Positions 41,738-64,000 of a DNA stretch of 64,000 nt are shown here, piece after piece (positions within the stretch are counted from its first letter, which is position 1; each line of letters starts with the position of its first letter). Under the pieces are notes generated by a model. That model searched no databases and was not told the DNA's origin. It was given only the letters and a program-made list of their open reading frames with translations. Source of the stretch: Blastomussa wellsi (lineage: Eukaryota > Cnidaria > Anthozoa > Scleractinia > Plerogyridae); the NCBI GenBank assembly GCA_947652115.1, contig OX393563.1, forward strand, positions 11,060,836 to 11,124,835, written 5' to 3'. The position numbers and the translations under genes were made by a program.

Positions 41738-44714
41738 CTACTGAGAATCCTCCGATGCAAGATTTGCCACAAGAGACGATGACAAACATTCTAGCCTGCT
41801 GACTTCCATAAACTTGGGGGTAGCAAATTTATTGTACACGGCCTGCAAAAATTAAAAGCAAAAGGATTTAAAAAGTTATGTTATATAAGAGATAATAGGT
41901 TTGACTTTTACCTACTTGCATTTGAATTTTCCTAATTTCTTTTGTTATGCACAATTCTTCTGCTGCACAACTGCCACCCCTCCCCCTACCCAATTTGCTT
42001 TCAGTTGAGTGCTCTCTTTATTGTACGTTTTAGCAAATACTTCAAGCGTTACTATACACTCCATAGACTCAGTAATCAATAGCTTTATCTGTTATCCCCA
42101 CAAGAGACTTGATACGAAGAAAGCAAAACCAGAAAGTATGTTATAGAATTGACATATCAAATATATCTATTACCTTATGCTTCCCTCTTCCATCCAACGT
42201 TTTTGTGACGAGGAAGGCAATTCTTCTGGCGCAAGGTAACAGTTTACTTTCAGAGTACATACTGTAGTATTCCAAGGTGGGTGTCCACTCTGAACCATCA
42301 TCTGCTTTCATTGCAATGTATAATGATGCTGCAGCAATCTCCGAGGGAAGGAATGCTATGCATGCATAGTCCACAAGGGTTAGTTCCATAAAGTACTTTG
42401 CCATTGTGTGTTTCAAGCCATCAACCTAAATGATAAGAATAATCACTCAATATTGTAACAGTACACTGCAGACAAGAAGGCAGCTGTTGTTGGGCATACG
42501 ACACGACTGATTGCCAAAGGAAAATTCCCTTTCACTTCTAGCTCCAAGTGATCGAGGGAAACCATGTTCTCAGTGATGCCTTTGTTATGAATGCACTCAA
42601 ATGATTACAAGAGAATTGTATAAATGAAGACCCCATTCCATTTTAAGCTTCAGACATTCCTTTTTGGGAATAGGAAACTCCCTCTCCCCTCCCAAAAATC
42701 CCTTCTGTGGGGGAGGAGTTTAGATCTGTTTTGTCACCTATCACTTAGGATGGCAAGGATGGAAATGGTTGACAATTTGAAAAAACTACCAGTTTTTTCA
42801 AATTCTAGAGCCAGTCCTTGAAATATCACCAGAAATTCATTATGGTTTGCTCTTTGAGCCACAATTTGTTTTGTTTCTTCGTGTTAGGACTAATCTTGAG
42901 CATGAGTATAGGGACCTGGTAATGATTTTAGCAATGAATGAAGCTGAAACCAGCAAAATCCCTGTGATAGTGCCCCTTTAAAAGCCAGCTCAGTTTTTTC
43001 TTAGCTACATTCTTGATCATTCAATGTTGCTCACCTCTCCAGCTTTGGAATTTCTTCTCAGAAAATGAAGACAAAGGGGTTTTCCTACACTGAAATTAAG
43101 ATGTTTAAAAATGAGGGCCTCCATTCTTCTGATCTCGCCTTTTGTGTAAGTGTTGTCTGTGATGTAAACAAAGTCACCAATCTCTGGACAATACATCTCC
43201 TCGTACTTGGAGGCCAAAAGCATTGCACTTACACCAACCAACTGAAGGTCTTTCTTTGTGATGTCATAAACCTACAAAGAAAATACATTAATGTTGTAAG
43301 TAATAGCAATAGTTGTCAACTTCTACATTGAGTAGTATACCAAATGGAGAAACAAGTTCACTCTTGTTGAGATTAATGAATCAAAATTAAATATAACTGG
43401 ACTGTGACCAATAACTAAAAAAATCAATCGACCCTCTGCGATTTATTTAATCATTCAGGTATCAATCCGTGGTGTAGACCAGAACTGAGAAGGATCGGTA
43501 CCAGCAAATTTACTGCTGGGTTACCCCAAGACGGACAAGCACCCAGGAGGAGAAGAAATACTCCTGTGTTATATAAACTGGGATAAAACTCTTGCAGACA
43601 GACAGACTTCGCCTACTGGTATGCCATATATCTAACTTTTAGTATACAACTGGCAAAAGAAAGGGACTGCACAAACATTAATTTTGCAACCCAGCATTAA
43701 ATAAAATGGAGGCAGTTAACTCGAAACAGTGCCACAGAAGAGTTGTGGGTTAAAAATTGACAAGTCTGTAACTTACTGAGAGAAACCTATCCAAGATTGA
43801 AATAGTAATGTAGAGAGTTTCCTGCAACAGGCGAAAGCGATTGTGGACCTGTATAAGCCAGTCGACCAGAATGGCTCGCATTCCCTCTTTAATTTCCGTT
43901 CTTTGGCTCATGTATCTTGGGGAGACGTGGAATTCAAGCTGTACATACAAATTGAAAACTAGTAAACAATGAGGAATTCAATTTTTTGTCGCTGTACTTA
44001 ATTCAAAAGGATACAAATAACGTGGAGATTTAATTTTAAAGGCAAGCTTTAATAATGTGAAGAAACCACTTACTTCCAATTTGTGCATGTATTGGTAAAT
44101 TTCTTGTGCATATTCGGCGCAAAGTTGTGGATTTGAGTGGTCTTCTTTGTCGATATCTACGACATTAGCAGGTCGGGCGGTCGGGAAACAAGATTCTAAC
44201 GCTTCACCGACGATGCCCATGTCAATTGTCTTTTGTTTAGCGTCATGATCCTTCGCTTGCTTCGACAACAAGCCAGTCGTTGCTTCGGCTCTGTGCAAAG
44301 TTCTTTTCGATTTGGCGCCAGCACCAAGGTTTGTAGAGGTCTGAAAGAAAAAGAGCAGTCAACGCAACTTCAAATGCACAAAAAACGTACCTTTCTACTG
44401 AACTGAAAGAGCTAAAATGGAGTGTTTACCTTGGTTGTGAGCGCTGCAGGTTTGTTGCCCAAGTCTCCAAGGGCTGCACGAGGTCTCGCATTCTTGGCAA
44501 ATTTAGCTTTCGCAGCCAACAAATGCTCGTTTTCTTGGTCCGGGCGGAGAACCTGTTTTAAACGAGAAACATTCAAAACGTTAAGCTTACTACAAACAAA
44601 ACCAAACCGAGCCTCCAACAAGTAAAGGTAGTTCTACTTCTGATATCCTGAACGTGCAACGACATTCAATTTTCCAAGTAGACGTACATTTCCCAATCGT
44701 CCAACAGCTGCCAT
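41738..44714 (-). CDS. CCNB: G2/mitotic-specific cyclin B
   Basis: Seven minus-strand exons keep one frame for about 390 codons: 44714-44688, 44552-44430, 44340-44074, 43938-43777, 43271-43035, 42425-42174 and 41842-41738 (TAG). The protein activates CDK1 for entry into mitosis and is destroyed by the APC/C. A destruction box is visible near residue 37 ([13 protein letters not shown]). The cyclin box shows [20 protein letters not shown] and [20 protein letters not shown], and [22 protein letters not shown], and in the C-terminal fold [20 protein letters not shown] and [11 protein letters not shown]. These fit B1/B2 rather than cyclin A or B3. The first exon (MAAVGRLGN) is the least certain: it depends on a gtacgt donor, and reading through instead meets a stop. 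Confidence 0.93.
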
Positions 44715-45035
44715 TATGTTTGCACAATATTTGAGAATACGAAAACTTGATAACGGTTTTGATAAAAACTAAAACGCACACGAAAGCTAGCAAATGAAAG
44801 GATTCTGTCAAGGCTAGGAGTTCCACCAACTTCGATTCGATGACTTCTTCGTGTGGTTTGAGCAACGCGTGCTGGACGACTGTATTTGAAATGCCCACTC
44901 TGAGATCTGATTGGCCAATTAGATATTCAGAAATTTCTGACACATACGTCACTTTCACCGGCATAACTTCGTGCAGGCTTCGTTCACTGTCGGAAGTAAT
45001 CGGATAGTTTCGTGAGCGACGCCAGACGTGGCAAA
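44715..45035. promoter_or_regulatory. Divergent promoter between cyclin B and GPR89
   Basis: The start codons are 321 bp apart on opposite strands. At 44910-44919 ATTGGCCAAT gives overlapping CCAAT boxes on both strands. A TTTGAA (CHR-like; TTCAAA in cyclin B sense) lies at 44885-44890, about 25 bp further towards cyclin B. NF-Y sites followed by a CHR are known in animal G2/M promoters. The match to that arrangement is inference. Confidence 0.55.
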
Positions 45036-46824
45036 ATGTCTTTTTCTGCGGATTGCGCTGTTGTTTTTTGCTCACAGTTTTTCTTCTTTGGTATGGGATG
45101 GATGTTCTTTATGAGAAGATTGTTTAGAAACTATGAAGTTCACCATATGGCTGTTCAGTTGGTTTTCTCGTTGACGTTCTCTCTCTCGTGCACCATGTTC
45201 GAGTTGGTCATATTCGAGATTTTGGGAATTCTGGATAAGAGCTCGAGATTCTTTCACTGGAAACTCGGACTTTATTCCATGCTGTTTACCTTAATCTTCC
45301 TCCTCCCGTATTACATATCTTATTTCCTGGTCAAGACATTGCGATTTATTCATCGAAGGAGAATTGTAGCATTGCTGGCAGGGACCTTTTGGATTGCATT
45401 TCTGTACATGTTTTGGAAAATAGGTAATCCATTTCCGATTTTGAGTTCTAAGCATGGAATATTCTCCATCGAGCAAGGAATCAGCCGAGTTGGTGTAATA
45501 GGTGTGACAATGATGGCCATATTATCAGGATTCGGTGCAGTGAATTGTCCCTACACTTACATGACCTACTTTATGAGGCACGTGACTGATGCAGACATTC
45601 AAAATCTTGAGAGAAGACAGTTTCAAACAATGGACATAATCCTTAGTAAGAAAAAGAGAATTGCACTTGCAAAGAGGGAGAGTCAGCGATTTGCTGCGAC
45701 AACACAACAAAAGTCAGGTAGTATGCCAGTTGAGTCCCCTCCCCCCAACTCCTCCCCCTCCCCACCCTCATGGGTGGGTGAATAGAGGCAGGCATGGATT
45801 CTAACTATTTAGATATCATTTCACCCAAGAAACTGCTTCTTGATCACTGCATCCTGTAGCAGCTTGCAACACCCTCAAAATTCCCTTCGTAAAAAAATAC
45901 AATTCAACCAGAATTCCCTAAAGGGGATCAACTTTAAAACAGGGTTAATAGTTATATTTCTTTTTTTTCTTTAAAGCTGAAGAAGGGAAATGAGTGTACA
46001 GGTTACTCGCTCAAAAAGCAAATTTTACAGAGCTGTTATATTTAGAAGAACTCTTAACTCTACTACCTTTCTCTTCTCTTCTGTTTTGGTGTCATGATGT
46101 CAGTGTATGCACGTATTATTTTCCAACAGGAATTTGGAGCATGCTCAGTAGTATGACGGGAAGTGGCGCACCTGACACAAGTCATCTCCAGAAGGAAGTA
46201 GATGCTTTGGAAGAACTGAGCCGACAACTGTTCTTGGAAATTGTAGATCTGCATAACACCAAGGAAAGAATGGAGTTATCAAAGACATTACAAGGAAAAT
46301 ACTTTGACTTAGTTGGGCATATATTTTCAGGGTACTGTCTGTGGAAAATTTTCATCTCAACAGTAAACATTGTGTTTGATCGCGTCGGCAAGACAGATCC
46401 CGTAACACGTGGTATTGAAATAACTGTCAATTACCTTGGTTGGAAGTTTGATGTACTTTTTTGGTCACAGCATATCTCATTCTTCCTGATTGGGATTTTA
46501 ATTGTGACATCGATAAGAGGTCTTCTTATCACACTGACAAAGTTTTTCAATGCAATGGCAAGCAGTAAGTCATCAAACATCATTGTCCTCTTTTTGGCTG
46601 AAATTATGGGGATGTATTTTGTATCGTCAGTTTTGCTAATGAGAATGAACATGCCTGGTAAATACCGGGAGATTATTACTGAAGTACTTGGTGAACTCCA
46701 GTTCAATTTCTACCATCGTTGGTTTGATGTAATATTCCTTATAAGTGCGCTTTCTAGTATTGGATTTCTGTACCTTGCTCATAAGCAAGCTCCTGAAAAG
46801 CACATGTATGATAATTCCTTTTAG
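45036..46824 (+). CDS. GPR89: Golgi pH regulator (GPHR)
   Basis: Two exons, 45036-45717 and 46130-46824, join TCA G|GA to give 458 residues, against about 455 in human. GPHR is a multi-pass Golgi membrane protein described as an anion channel that supports Golgi acidification. Exon 1 carries the hydrophobic N-terminal half, with HRRRIVALLAGTFWIAFLYM and FGAVNCPYTYMTYFMR. Exon 2 carries the coiled-coil loop EVDALEELSRQLFLEI, then VFDRVGKTDPVTRGIEITVN, FWSQHISFFLIGI, VTSIRGLLITLTKF and the C-terminal GELQFNFYHRWFDVIFL. About nine membrane segments can be counted. The ATG at 45036 is chosen over a GTG-started extension 24 bp upstream because the family begins MSF. Only one intron remains, unusual next to its intron-rich neighbours. 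Confidence 0.96.
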
Positions 46825-47239
46825 ATTTGCTATGACAAAAGGTCTGCTCTAATTCTGCTAAGCCTTTGGCAAACTGTCCTGATCAGTGATGCACAACCAA
46901 ATTGTTATCATTATAAAATTTAAAGGGGCTGGGCCACTGTCTATTGTGGATAAAATTGAGCTCCAAACTTCAAATATTTTTGTCAGAACAACGGTCATTT
47001 ATTGGCAAACCATGCTCACATAGCAACATTATAAATTACATTTTCATACAAAATAAGACAAACCTGAAAAAAATTCAGGTTGATGTTTTTCAAGTTTCAA
47101 ATGAATTCCTTGTTAATCTTCTCCAGTTTCATCATCTTGGTTTTTCTGTGTTTCTTTTGAGTTATTCTACAGCTTTAAGTCATTATTAATGTTGCAGTTC
47201 CTAGAGCCAGAACTTAAATTGTCTAACGTCGTGTGACCT

Positions 47240-47445
47240 AGCCCCTTTTAAGCAATAGGACTTTTTTTCTTTGTTTACATGGCCTCATCTAAACACTCAG
47301 GGATTTGGGAGAATTCGAGACAGTCATGCAAACCCAAGATGTGATCCAGGATTGGCATAACTTTCGAGAATTTTCCCAAACCCCAGAGTGTTTGGATGAG
47401 GCTATGTAAACACGGAAAAAGTCCTCCATTGCTTTTAAAAACATT
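47240..47445. mobile_element. Inverted-repeat element (MITE-like)
   Basis: Left block agcaataggactttttttct and tgtttacatggcctcatcta reappear reversed at 47395-47440 (ggatgaggctatgtaaacac, aaaaagtcctccattgct). Arms are about 75 bp, imperfect. Confidence 0.7.
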
Positions 47446-48084
47446 TCTTAAAAATATGCACTAAACTAAAACATCACAACTGTGTTTACGTACTCTCCTA
47501 TCAACCACCGAGAGCATGCAGAGCATCTTGGTTATTTTATAAAAATGTATGTTACACAATATTCCATCAAAAACTCCCCCAGGTTTTTTTTTTCCTTATT
47601 TCAAATAACTTTGTTCAATTTATTATAAATTTCCTGTTTTCTGGTTTTTGTGGATGATCAGCTTGTTTTGGTTTGCTTGATTTTAGATGGCCACCATGAT
47701 TTTAGATGGCCACTACATAGATCTAAGTCTAGCCCATTCTGTCGCACAAATTAAAGCTGAACTATACATTGTACACTGATTTGACATTTCCCAAAACTAA
47801 ACAAATCATTGAAACACAAGGCATTCCACTATGTGCAAGAACGATTAGTATCCCATTATATTATAAAAAAACCCTGTTAATTGCCCCGTTGTATTATTAT
47901 AGATACAAATGTAAAATATTGGCTACTTCATATTAAGTATTCTATAGAATAAAATGGATTATGAGAAGTGCTTAAAATAAAAAAAAACTTTTGCTGCTAG
48001 TTTCACACAGCCAGTCGAGAAAAGCAGCTGTTTTCAACAGGGTGGATGTGATGAATACAGCCAAATCACAACACTGAAAAGCTG

Positions 48085-48215
48085 TTACATATTTAACAAT
48101 TATCCTGCAAAATTGAGTGGAATATCGCCTGATACTTAGCCGACGAGGCCATAGACCAAGTTGGCTAAAATCAGGTGATATTTTGCAAGATTGAGCAGGA
48201 TAATTGTTTTATTAT
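48085..48215. mobile_element. Short inverted-repeat element
   Basis: aacaattatcctgcaaaatt at 48093 pairs with the reverse of agcaggataattgtttt near 48193-48210. The inner blocks tatcgcctgata / tcaggtgatatt also pair. Confidence 0.6.
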
Positions 48216-49079
48216 TCAACAAATTGTCAACAAAGAGCTTTTTACAAACAGTTGCTGTTATGTGACTTCGTCAGAATCATCGCTACTTAATGTATATCAC
48301 AATATCTGTCAAGTACAGATGATGGAAAACAATTGCTTCAGGACCATATTTGGGCAATGTGACAATTTGTGGAATAATAAGTGGCAGTATCTCATGGGTG
48401 ATGACTTTGTATGTCAGCACAGCAGCATGGGTAAGAAATTTTGGATACCCATCAAGCTGAGAAAATTTGTGTCCTGTGATCGTACTACCCACTGGCTGTC
48501 CTCATGATCAAGGAATAGCCCTTGGTTAACATTATTTTCACACGTGACAAACAGCCATATTGGATTGTTGAAACAAAAGATATTTTCATAACAATAGAGT
48601 TCAATTCCCAGAGGATTGCTTTGGGACACCAAAATGGCCGCAGTTTCTTTGTTTTGGGACACCAATATGGCCACCGTGACATCATGTGAAAACACTCTAT
48701 TGCCAAGGTGACAATTACAAGTCAGAGCAAATGGAAACTGTTTTTTGCAACATCTGCATAAAATGTTAAATAGCAAAACAAACAAAAGGCAATGGCAACA
48801 TGAAGATGTAAGAACTAGAGAAACGAAAATGTAAGTTGGGAAGCTCAGACTCCATATGCAAGGCATTTTTACTGTTTATAATTACAGGTAGGTTTGTTTC
48901 CAGAAAAATTTAAAACTACAAACCCTCCCTCATAGACCTTATTACCAATTCTTGGTTTTCATGTGATGTCATAAAATTCTGAAATCAAATTCACAAGCCC
49001 TGCAAAATTTCCATTGCCACTAGGTGTAAGGCTAACTAAAGATATACCCTTTCGCAAATTGTCAGCTCGATAGTACCTT

Positions 49080-49215
49080 TCGCTTTGGCTCATCCTCAGT
49101 GTAAAAACCTGTGAAACTCAAGAGTGACGTAAAACAAAGAATGAACAAGACAACAAAGAACTCAAAACAATATGGAACAGAAAAACAAAACCTCAAAAAG
49201 AAAAAAGTCACAGGT
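49080..49215 (+). repeat. Dispersed repeat shared with 1853-2010
   Basis: The string gtgacgtaaaacaaagaatg and the next 100 bp (aacaagacaacaaa..., aaagtcacaggtt) closely match 1890-2002 in the myosin intron (atgacgtaaaacaaagaacg...). The shared part begins near ggctcatcc. An unclassified interspersed repeat. Confidence 0.65.
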
Positions 49216-51665
49216 TTTTACACAGAGGTAAACCCTTCATTTTGAGTTCTCCACCATATGTGACATCAATCTGGGAGCCATGACAAAACTGTTTTGTTTA
49301 GGAAAAGCCTATCCTGTCACAGTGGCCATATTTGTGCCTCTTGGATGGAGACAAATATGGCGTCTCCATACTGAGCTTTGTAAATTTGTGTGGAGTGTTT
49401 CGGCAAATAACTCACGAACGGCACATCTCACAGGTCTGAAACTTGGAGAAATTGTTTATTTATTTATCATCTACACTCTCTGAAATTCTAAGCTTCTGTA
49501 GTTGTTTCAAATTTAATTTTTGATGGGGTGACAGCGAAAACCACCAATATGAAGACCGTTTAGAATTCTATTGTTTCAAATGGTTACAGAGTTCTCAAGT
49601 TGATTTGTTGGCAAAAAGTGAGATTCTTGACGGCGTAGCCATCATTTGTGATGCCGCAGGTGTCACCTTCATTAATTGAAGTAGCTAAGATGTGTTTTCC
49701 TTCATTCTGAGCAGAAATGTGATTTAAAAGCAACTGTTTAGATCCCACTGACCAGAGGAACGTTGGCTCTGAACAAGAATAAAGTGTTCGAAGCACATAC
49801 AAAGTAGTTATATCCAAAAAGATATTTAATTATGTCGGTATTCAACTAAAGCAGCAAGGAACCTTAAAATGCACGAGAACTAATAGTTTCAGCATGAGAC
49901 TGCAAGATTGAATTCATTTGCACAAGTCTCATGCTCAATGAACAAGACTTGGAACCTCTGGGAAATATATATTAATTTGCCCCCTGGGCATTCCATAATG
50001 TATTTCAAAACAATAGAAATAAAAACGGCCACTGTATCGGTAAAAAGGTCTATTATTGAGATTATTACCTCATTGATGAAATTGAGAAATAGAGATGTCA
50101 GCTCCAATAGGATACAGTGTGTGACAAACGTAGACTGGCAGAATCTTTTAAGGTAAACATGGTGTTACCATTACTATTAATGAGAACTAACTGCAAGCAG
50201 GCTAGCCCTAGTGCTGTTTAGGCTAACCAGAGTGATATTCAGGCTAACCGGAGTGCAGGTTTGCAGGACTGAAGTGACTGCATTTGTCGCACACCGAAGA
50301 GGACAACATTTGAACAGTCAAAATTATTAGCGACTTTTATTGATCCATGGTATGTTTACAGTTTCTCTACTAAGGAATAATCAAGATGCACTGACATGTA
50401 TTCGTGTGCTCTAAACCTGGAATACATGTCAATAGATGTTTGCAAAATTAATAGATGCAAGACCGTAAAAAGTCTTCTATTTCTTAGTGGGAATGGTCAC
50501 AGCCTCTGTACATTTTAATATTACATTATATCAAAAATAAAAGTTATGATGGTATCTGTGACTTTACACTGTCTTTGCCTGTCGAAGAAACATTGCTACT
50601 AATGTGATAGTGATAATTATGCTAAATTAGAACATCAAATAATCAAGTATTACTACTGCTGATGCAACCAACTTTTTTTCAGGAAGTAAGTTGTAGTAGT
50701 TACTACTGAATTAATTGAACATCACTACTGTTACCATTTAATATTCAACATTATAAAACACTTATGTATAGAAAATAGCATCATAAATCCATGATGAAAT
50801 AAAACTTACAAAAAATTTAATGTACTCGGTTCAGGGAATGTTAAAAAAATTAAATTCCACCAAATTATAACATTTTTTCCATGCCTTCCAAAAACTTTAA
50901 TGTTAGATACCCTATGCATAATTCTTAAAACAACAAAATTGGCATTTTGCATGAGCTTGTGACAAAAAAATATTATGGCCATTAGTGACAAAATAACCCC
51001 CTAAATCTCAGATGCAAAACTCCTTTTCAAAAATAAGTTCCCTTGAAAGGCCAACTGTAGACATTAGGGTGTCATATTGTTGAGGACCTTTTTAGAAACG
51101 TTTTAGTCACAGTTAGCCCATCCAAGGAAAAACCCAAAGAATTTGTAAAACTACCCCCCCCCCCTCTCTGCCCCCCCCCCCCCCGACACACACAGGCAAT
51201 CATTAAGTAAGTCCTCTCCCAAAATTATCCTACCTTGAAAGAGCATCAAGAAAATCACTGGGCTTACATATATGTCTGGCATTCAACAGTATAACATTAT
51301 TCCACCTCTCCCTATAGCCTTAGTAACAAACAACCTACCCTTTACACATGCAAAGTTTAATTAAAATGTAAAATTTACAATATTAAATAGAGATTACTAA
51401 TTACGCATAGGGTCTATAAAGTTTGTTTGTGATGATATAAAAATATATGGAACTAGTGGCAGGAACCACATGTACTAAGCTGGCATGTAAAATTATCACA
51501 ATTGACGGTTATGAAAAAAGGTTTTGGTATTTCTAACATTTACTGCTGCATTTACCTAACTACTTGTTATTCACTGCAATTAATTGACAAAAATTATCTA
51601 AAGCATGAAAGCAAATTCAATAGATAAATACAAATGTAATACAAAATTAACAAAATTAATCTAAT

Positions 51666-51671
51666 TTTATT
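51666..51671 (-). terminator. Possible polyadenylation signal for CSK
   Basis: AATAAA on the minus strand, about 310 bp after the CSK stop codon, in AT-rich sequence; weak support. Confidence 0.3.
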
Positions 51672-51982
51672 GTGAAGAGATGATTATTTTTTTGAAAAAC
51701 ACTGATATTTAAACATTCTACAAAAACCCAAAATTGATAAATATGCCACATTGTTTGCACGTTCCTTTAAGAATGAAAGGCAAAGCTAACTTCCAACCTT
51801 GAAACGTCTTTGTGGCATCAATATTATGAAGTATTCTAACTCAAAAACAGTGACTTGTTGGAAGCCAGAGAGGGAAAGGAACATTCACCTAATGCTCATT
51901 CTTTTGCGAGTGCTCAAAATTTAAACATTTCACAATGGTATTGTGAAGGGGTATGGTTATTTTCTAGCTGAGGTAAATAGCA

Positions 51983-62277
<10,295 letters not shown>

Positions 62278-63917
62278 CTAAGCAGAAGTTAACAGAGAAA
62301 CATTAAAATGAATTACCATAAAGTTCAGATGGTAACAATCCTTGTGACTTTCTGAGTTAGGAGCCTCTTTGTATTGTTACAGTTACATTTGGAAGGTCAC
62401 AACTTTCAAGGCCAAACATGGGCTAATACGGCCACCTTGTTAAAATGGTCACCTCATTACTGCAGTCATTAATGTGGCCAAACTGTTAATACAGCCAACT
62501 GCCACATTTTGAAATCCCAACCTCTACGGCCACTCGAACCAAATGCACTCTCACAACTGTCCAAACAAAACAAATACAGTACTTGGGAAACAAAATTTAA
62601 TGCACATGAAAAGTATCATGATGTTAATTCAGAGAGATCTGGGCCTTACGTTCTAATTCGCTTCGCTCAACCAAATGTAAAATAATTACTCTTCAATTCC
62701 TGTAAATAAACAAGCAAACAAGAGCATGCGACCGCAAGTGTAAACAAATTTGAGCACATTACTAAAAATTTACTGGAATACCAGCAGAAAATACAATTTG
62801 TTTTCAAAAAAGGATATGAATAGCCAAGTCTGTTCTTGTTTCAGTTTAAGACTCTAGTTAAGTTCATCAAAGTTCTCTTGGTTGATACTGTATGCACAGA
62901 GTGACGTTTCTGAATTGTGGATGTTTATTAAAGAATTCACAATTGTTTGGAGGTGTGAATGTATCTCTCAGGACCAATTATGGAATTTGACCCTACCCTG
63001 TTAATATGGCCGACCTGTTAATACGACCACATTTTAATGCAACCCTCCACATTGCGACCATTTCAGTTGCCAAGCAACCATTTTGTCACGCAAACATAAA
63101 TCATTAGAGATGGTGACTAAAATTTTGGAGCTGGCATCTAAATTGAAATGAAGCTCATTTTTGTTTTGCTGGCAATAGATGGAAAATAAATGGAACATCA
63201 ATGCAAAGAACCCTGTGAAAGAACGAATTTTATTTACTTGAGCTTCGGATGCGACAAAGTTTGTTCCACATGACTGAACATTAGCACATGACAATTTTTA
63301 CCTGTCAGCATGAGACAACACATGTAATCTCGGGTGATTTTCCTTCAAAATGAAAAATTAAAGAAAGTGCAAAGCTTGTAAAGGTCAATGGTGACTGAAT
63401 CCAGGAGGTATTTGAGAAACACACCTTGTTACAGATGACATAACCCTTCGCGCAAAAGCAAAGTTGAAAATACTGGCGATCAGCTGCCATGAAAGCGGCA
63501 CCGCAGTTTCTAGTAAATTTTACTTTTGTGAATGAATCTCGGTTTATTTTCAAAATATTGAAGATTTCATCGATACAAAAAATATGTCTTACCGGTATTG
63601 CCTTCAAACTTGTGACAGTTTTTAGCATTTAGTTTGCAAGCATGGACAGTCAATAAAAGGCTGGATAACACCTTTGATAAACTTTGTTTAATCTGTTTTA
63701 CAAAATCAATAGACCAATTCCAATATATTAAAATTCTAACATGGCGCTGAGGCTTAGGGGAATAAAACAAAAGAAATTATTTATTCATCCCTAAGCCTCG
63801 ATGCAAAATCTTTTGTTTTATTCCCCCAAGCCTCGGTGACATGTTAGAATATTAATATATCGGAATTGGTCCATTCTACAAACTGTTTTTGTTTGGCAAA
63901 TTAATTATTATACACAA
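62278..63917. other. CSK upstream intron sequence, no further exon seen
   Basis: The next CSK exon should encode the first part of the SH3 domain. No segment here fits that. A gtg-rich 'taatatggcc' phrase recurs (about 62450 and 63003). A fold-back element lies near the end. Confidence 0.5.
63700..63890. mobile_element. Fold-back element near the scaffold gap
   Basis: tagaccaattccaatatatt at 63710 pairs with the reversed right end (aatatatcggaattggtcca at 63853), and ctgaggcttagggg / cctaagcctcg blocks pair inside. Confidence 0.75.
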
Positions 63918-64000
63918 NNNNNNNNNNNNNNNNNNNNNNNNNNNNNNNNNNNNNNNNNNNNNNNNNNNNNNNNNNNNNNNNNNNNNNNNNNNNNNNNNNN
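63918..64000. other. Assembly gap (N run)
   Basis: All bases are N to the window end, so the CSK 5' exons may lie in or beyond the gap. Confidence 0.99.

Larger units (their letters stand above)
46825..51982. other. Intergenic region between GPR89 and CSK
   Basis: It holds the GPR89 3' UTR, two inverted-repeat elements (47240-47445 and 48085-48215), a dispersed repeat at 49080-49215, two repeats of 'ttgggacaccaatatggccac' type at about 48620 and 48655, and C-rich runs at 51156-51184. Open frames are all short with no recognisable family. The last part (to 51982) would be the CSK 3' UTR. Confidence 0.55.

Noticed and set aside
48414..48866. 150-codon minus-strand frame after GPR89 as a gene
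   Set aside because: It spans repeat-like phrases (ttgggacaccaa...) and has no recognisable domain or conserved pattern.

Overview
The window reads as nuclear DNA of an anthozoan cnidarian, most likely a stony coral or close relative. It has short, clean animal exons with GT-AG introns, a low GC background, strongly animal orthologues (CSK, GPR89/GPHR, cyclin B, PSMA1, CCDC112, long-tailed myosin I) and dense small inverted-repeat elements and tRNA-derived SINE-like repeats. I recall several of these repeats as typical of coral genomes, but I could not check this. An N run from 63918 shows that it is a draft scaffold.

Layout: (1) 1-5735 (+), the 3' end of a myosin Ie/If gene: a glutamine/tyrosine-rich tail repeat, then an SH3 domain split over two exons. 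(2) 5.7-16 kb, a repeat-rich stretch with a weak candidate gene of unknown identity. Inside it lies a decayed Bel/Pao retrotransposon fragment, itself interrupted by a 1.2 kb DNA element with long inverted ends, a 9-bp target duplication and a protein-kinase N-lobe fragment. (3) 16-21.8 kb, mostly small inverted-repeat elements. (4) 21852-30221 (-), CCDC112, 12 exons, in frame throughout. (5) 30455-38890 (+), PSMA1, 14 exons, head to head with CCDC112 across 233 bp. (6) 41738-44714 (-), a mitotic cyclin B, 7 exons. (7) 45036-46824 (+), the Golgi pH regulator GPR89, 2 exons, head to head with cyclin B across 321 bp. (8) 51983-62277 (-), CSK, 13 exons seen; its first coding part lies beyond the right edge.

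The genes are unrelated housekeeping, cell-cycle and signalling genes, not an operon-like system. Two divergent pairs probably share promoters. A cyclin B gene close to a myosin Ie gene recalls the CCNB2-MYO1E neighbourhood on human 15q22. The most unusual object is the kinase-carrying, Mutator-like element at 11600-12831. Next is the 68-bp tandem array in a PSMA1 intron that repeats the exon-5 splice donor. Exon borders were placed by reading frame, splice dinucleotides and remembered family sequences; single-base errors are possible.
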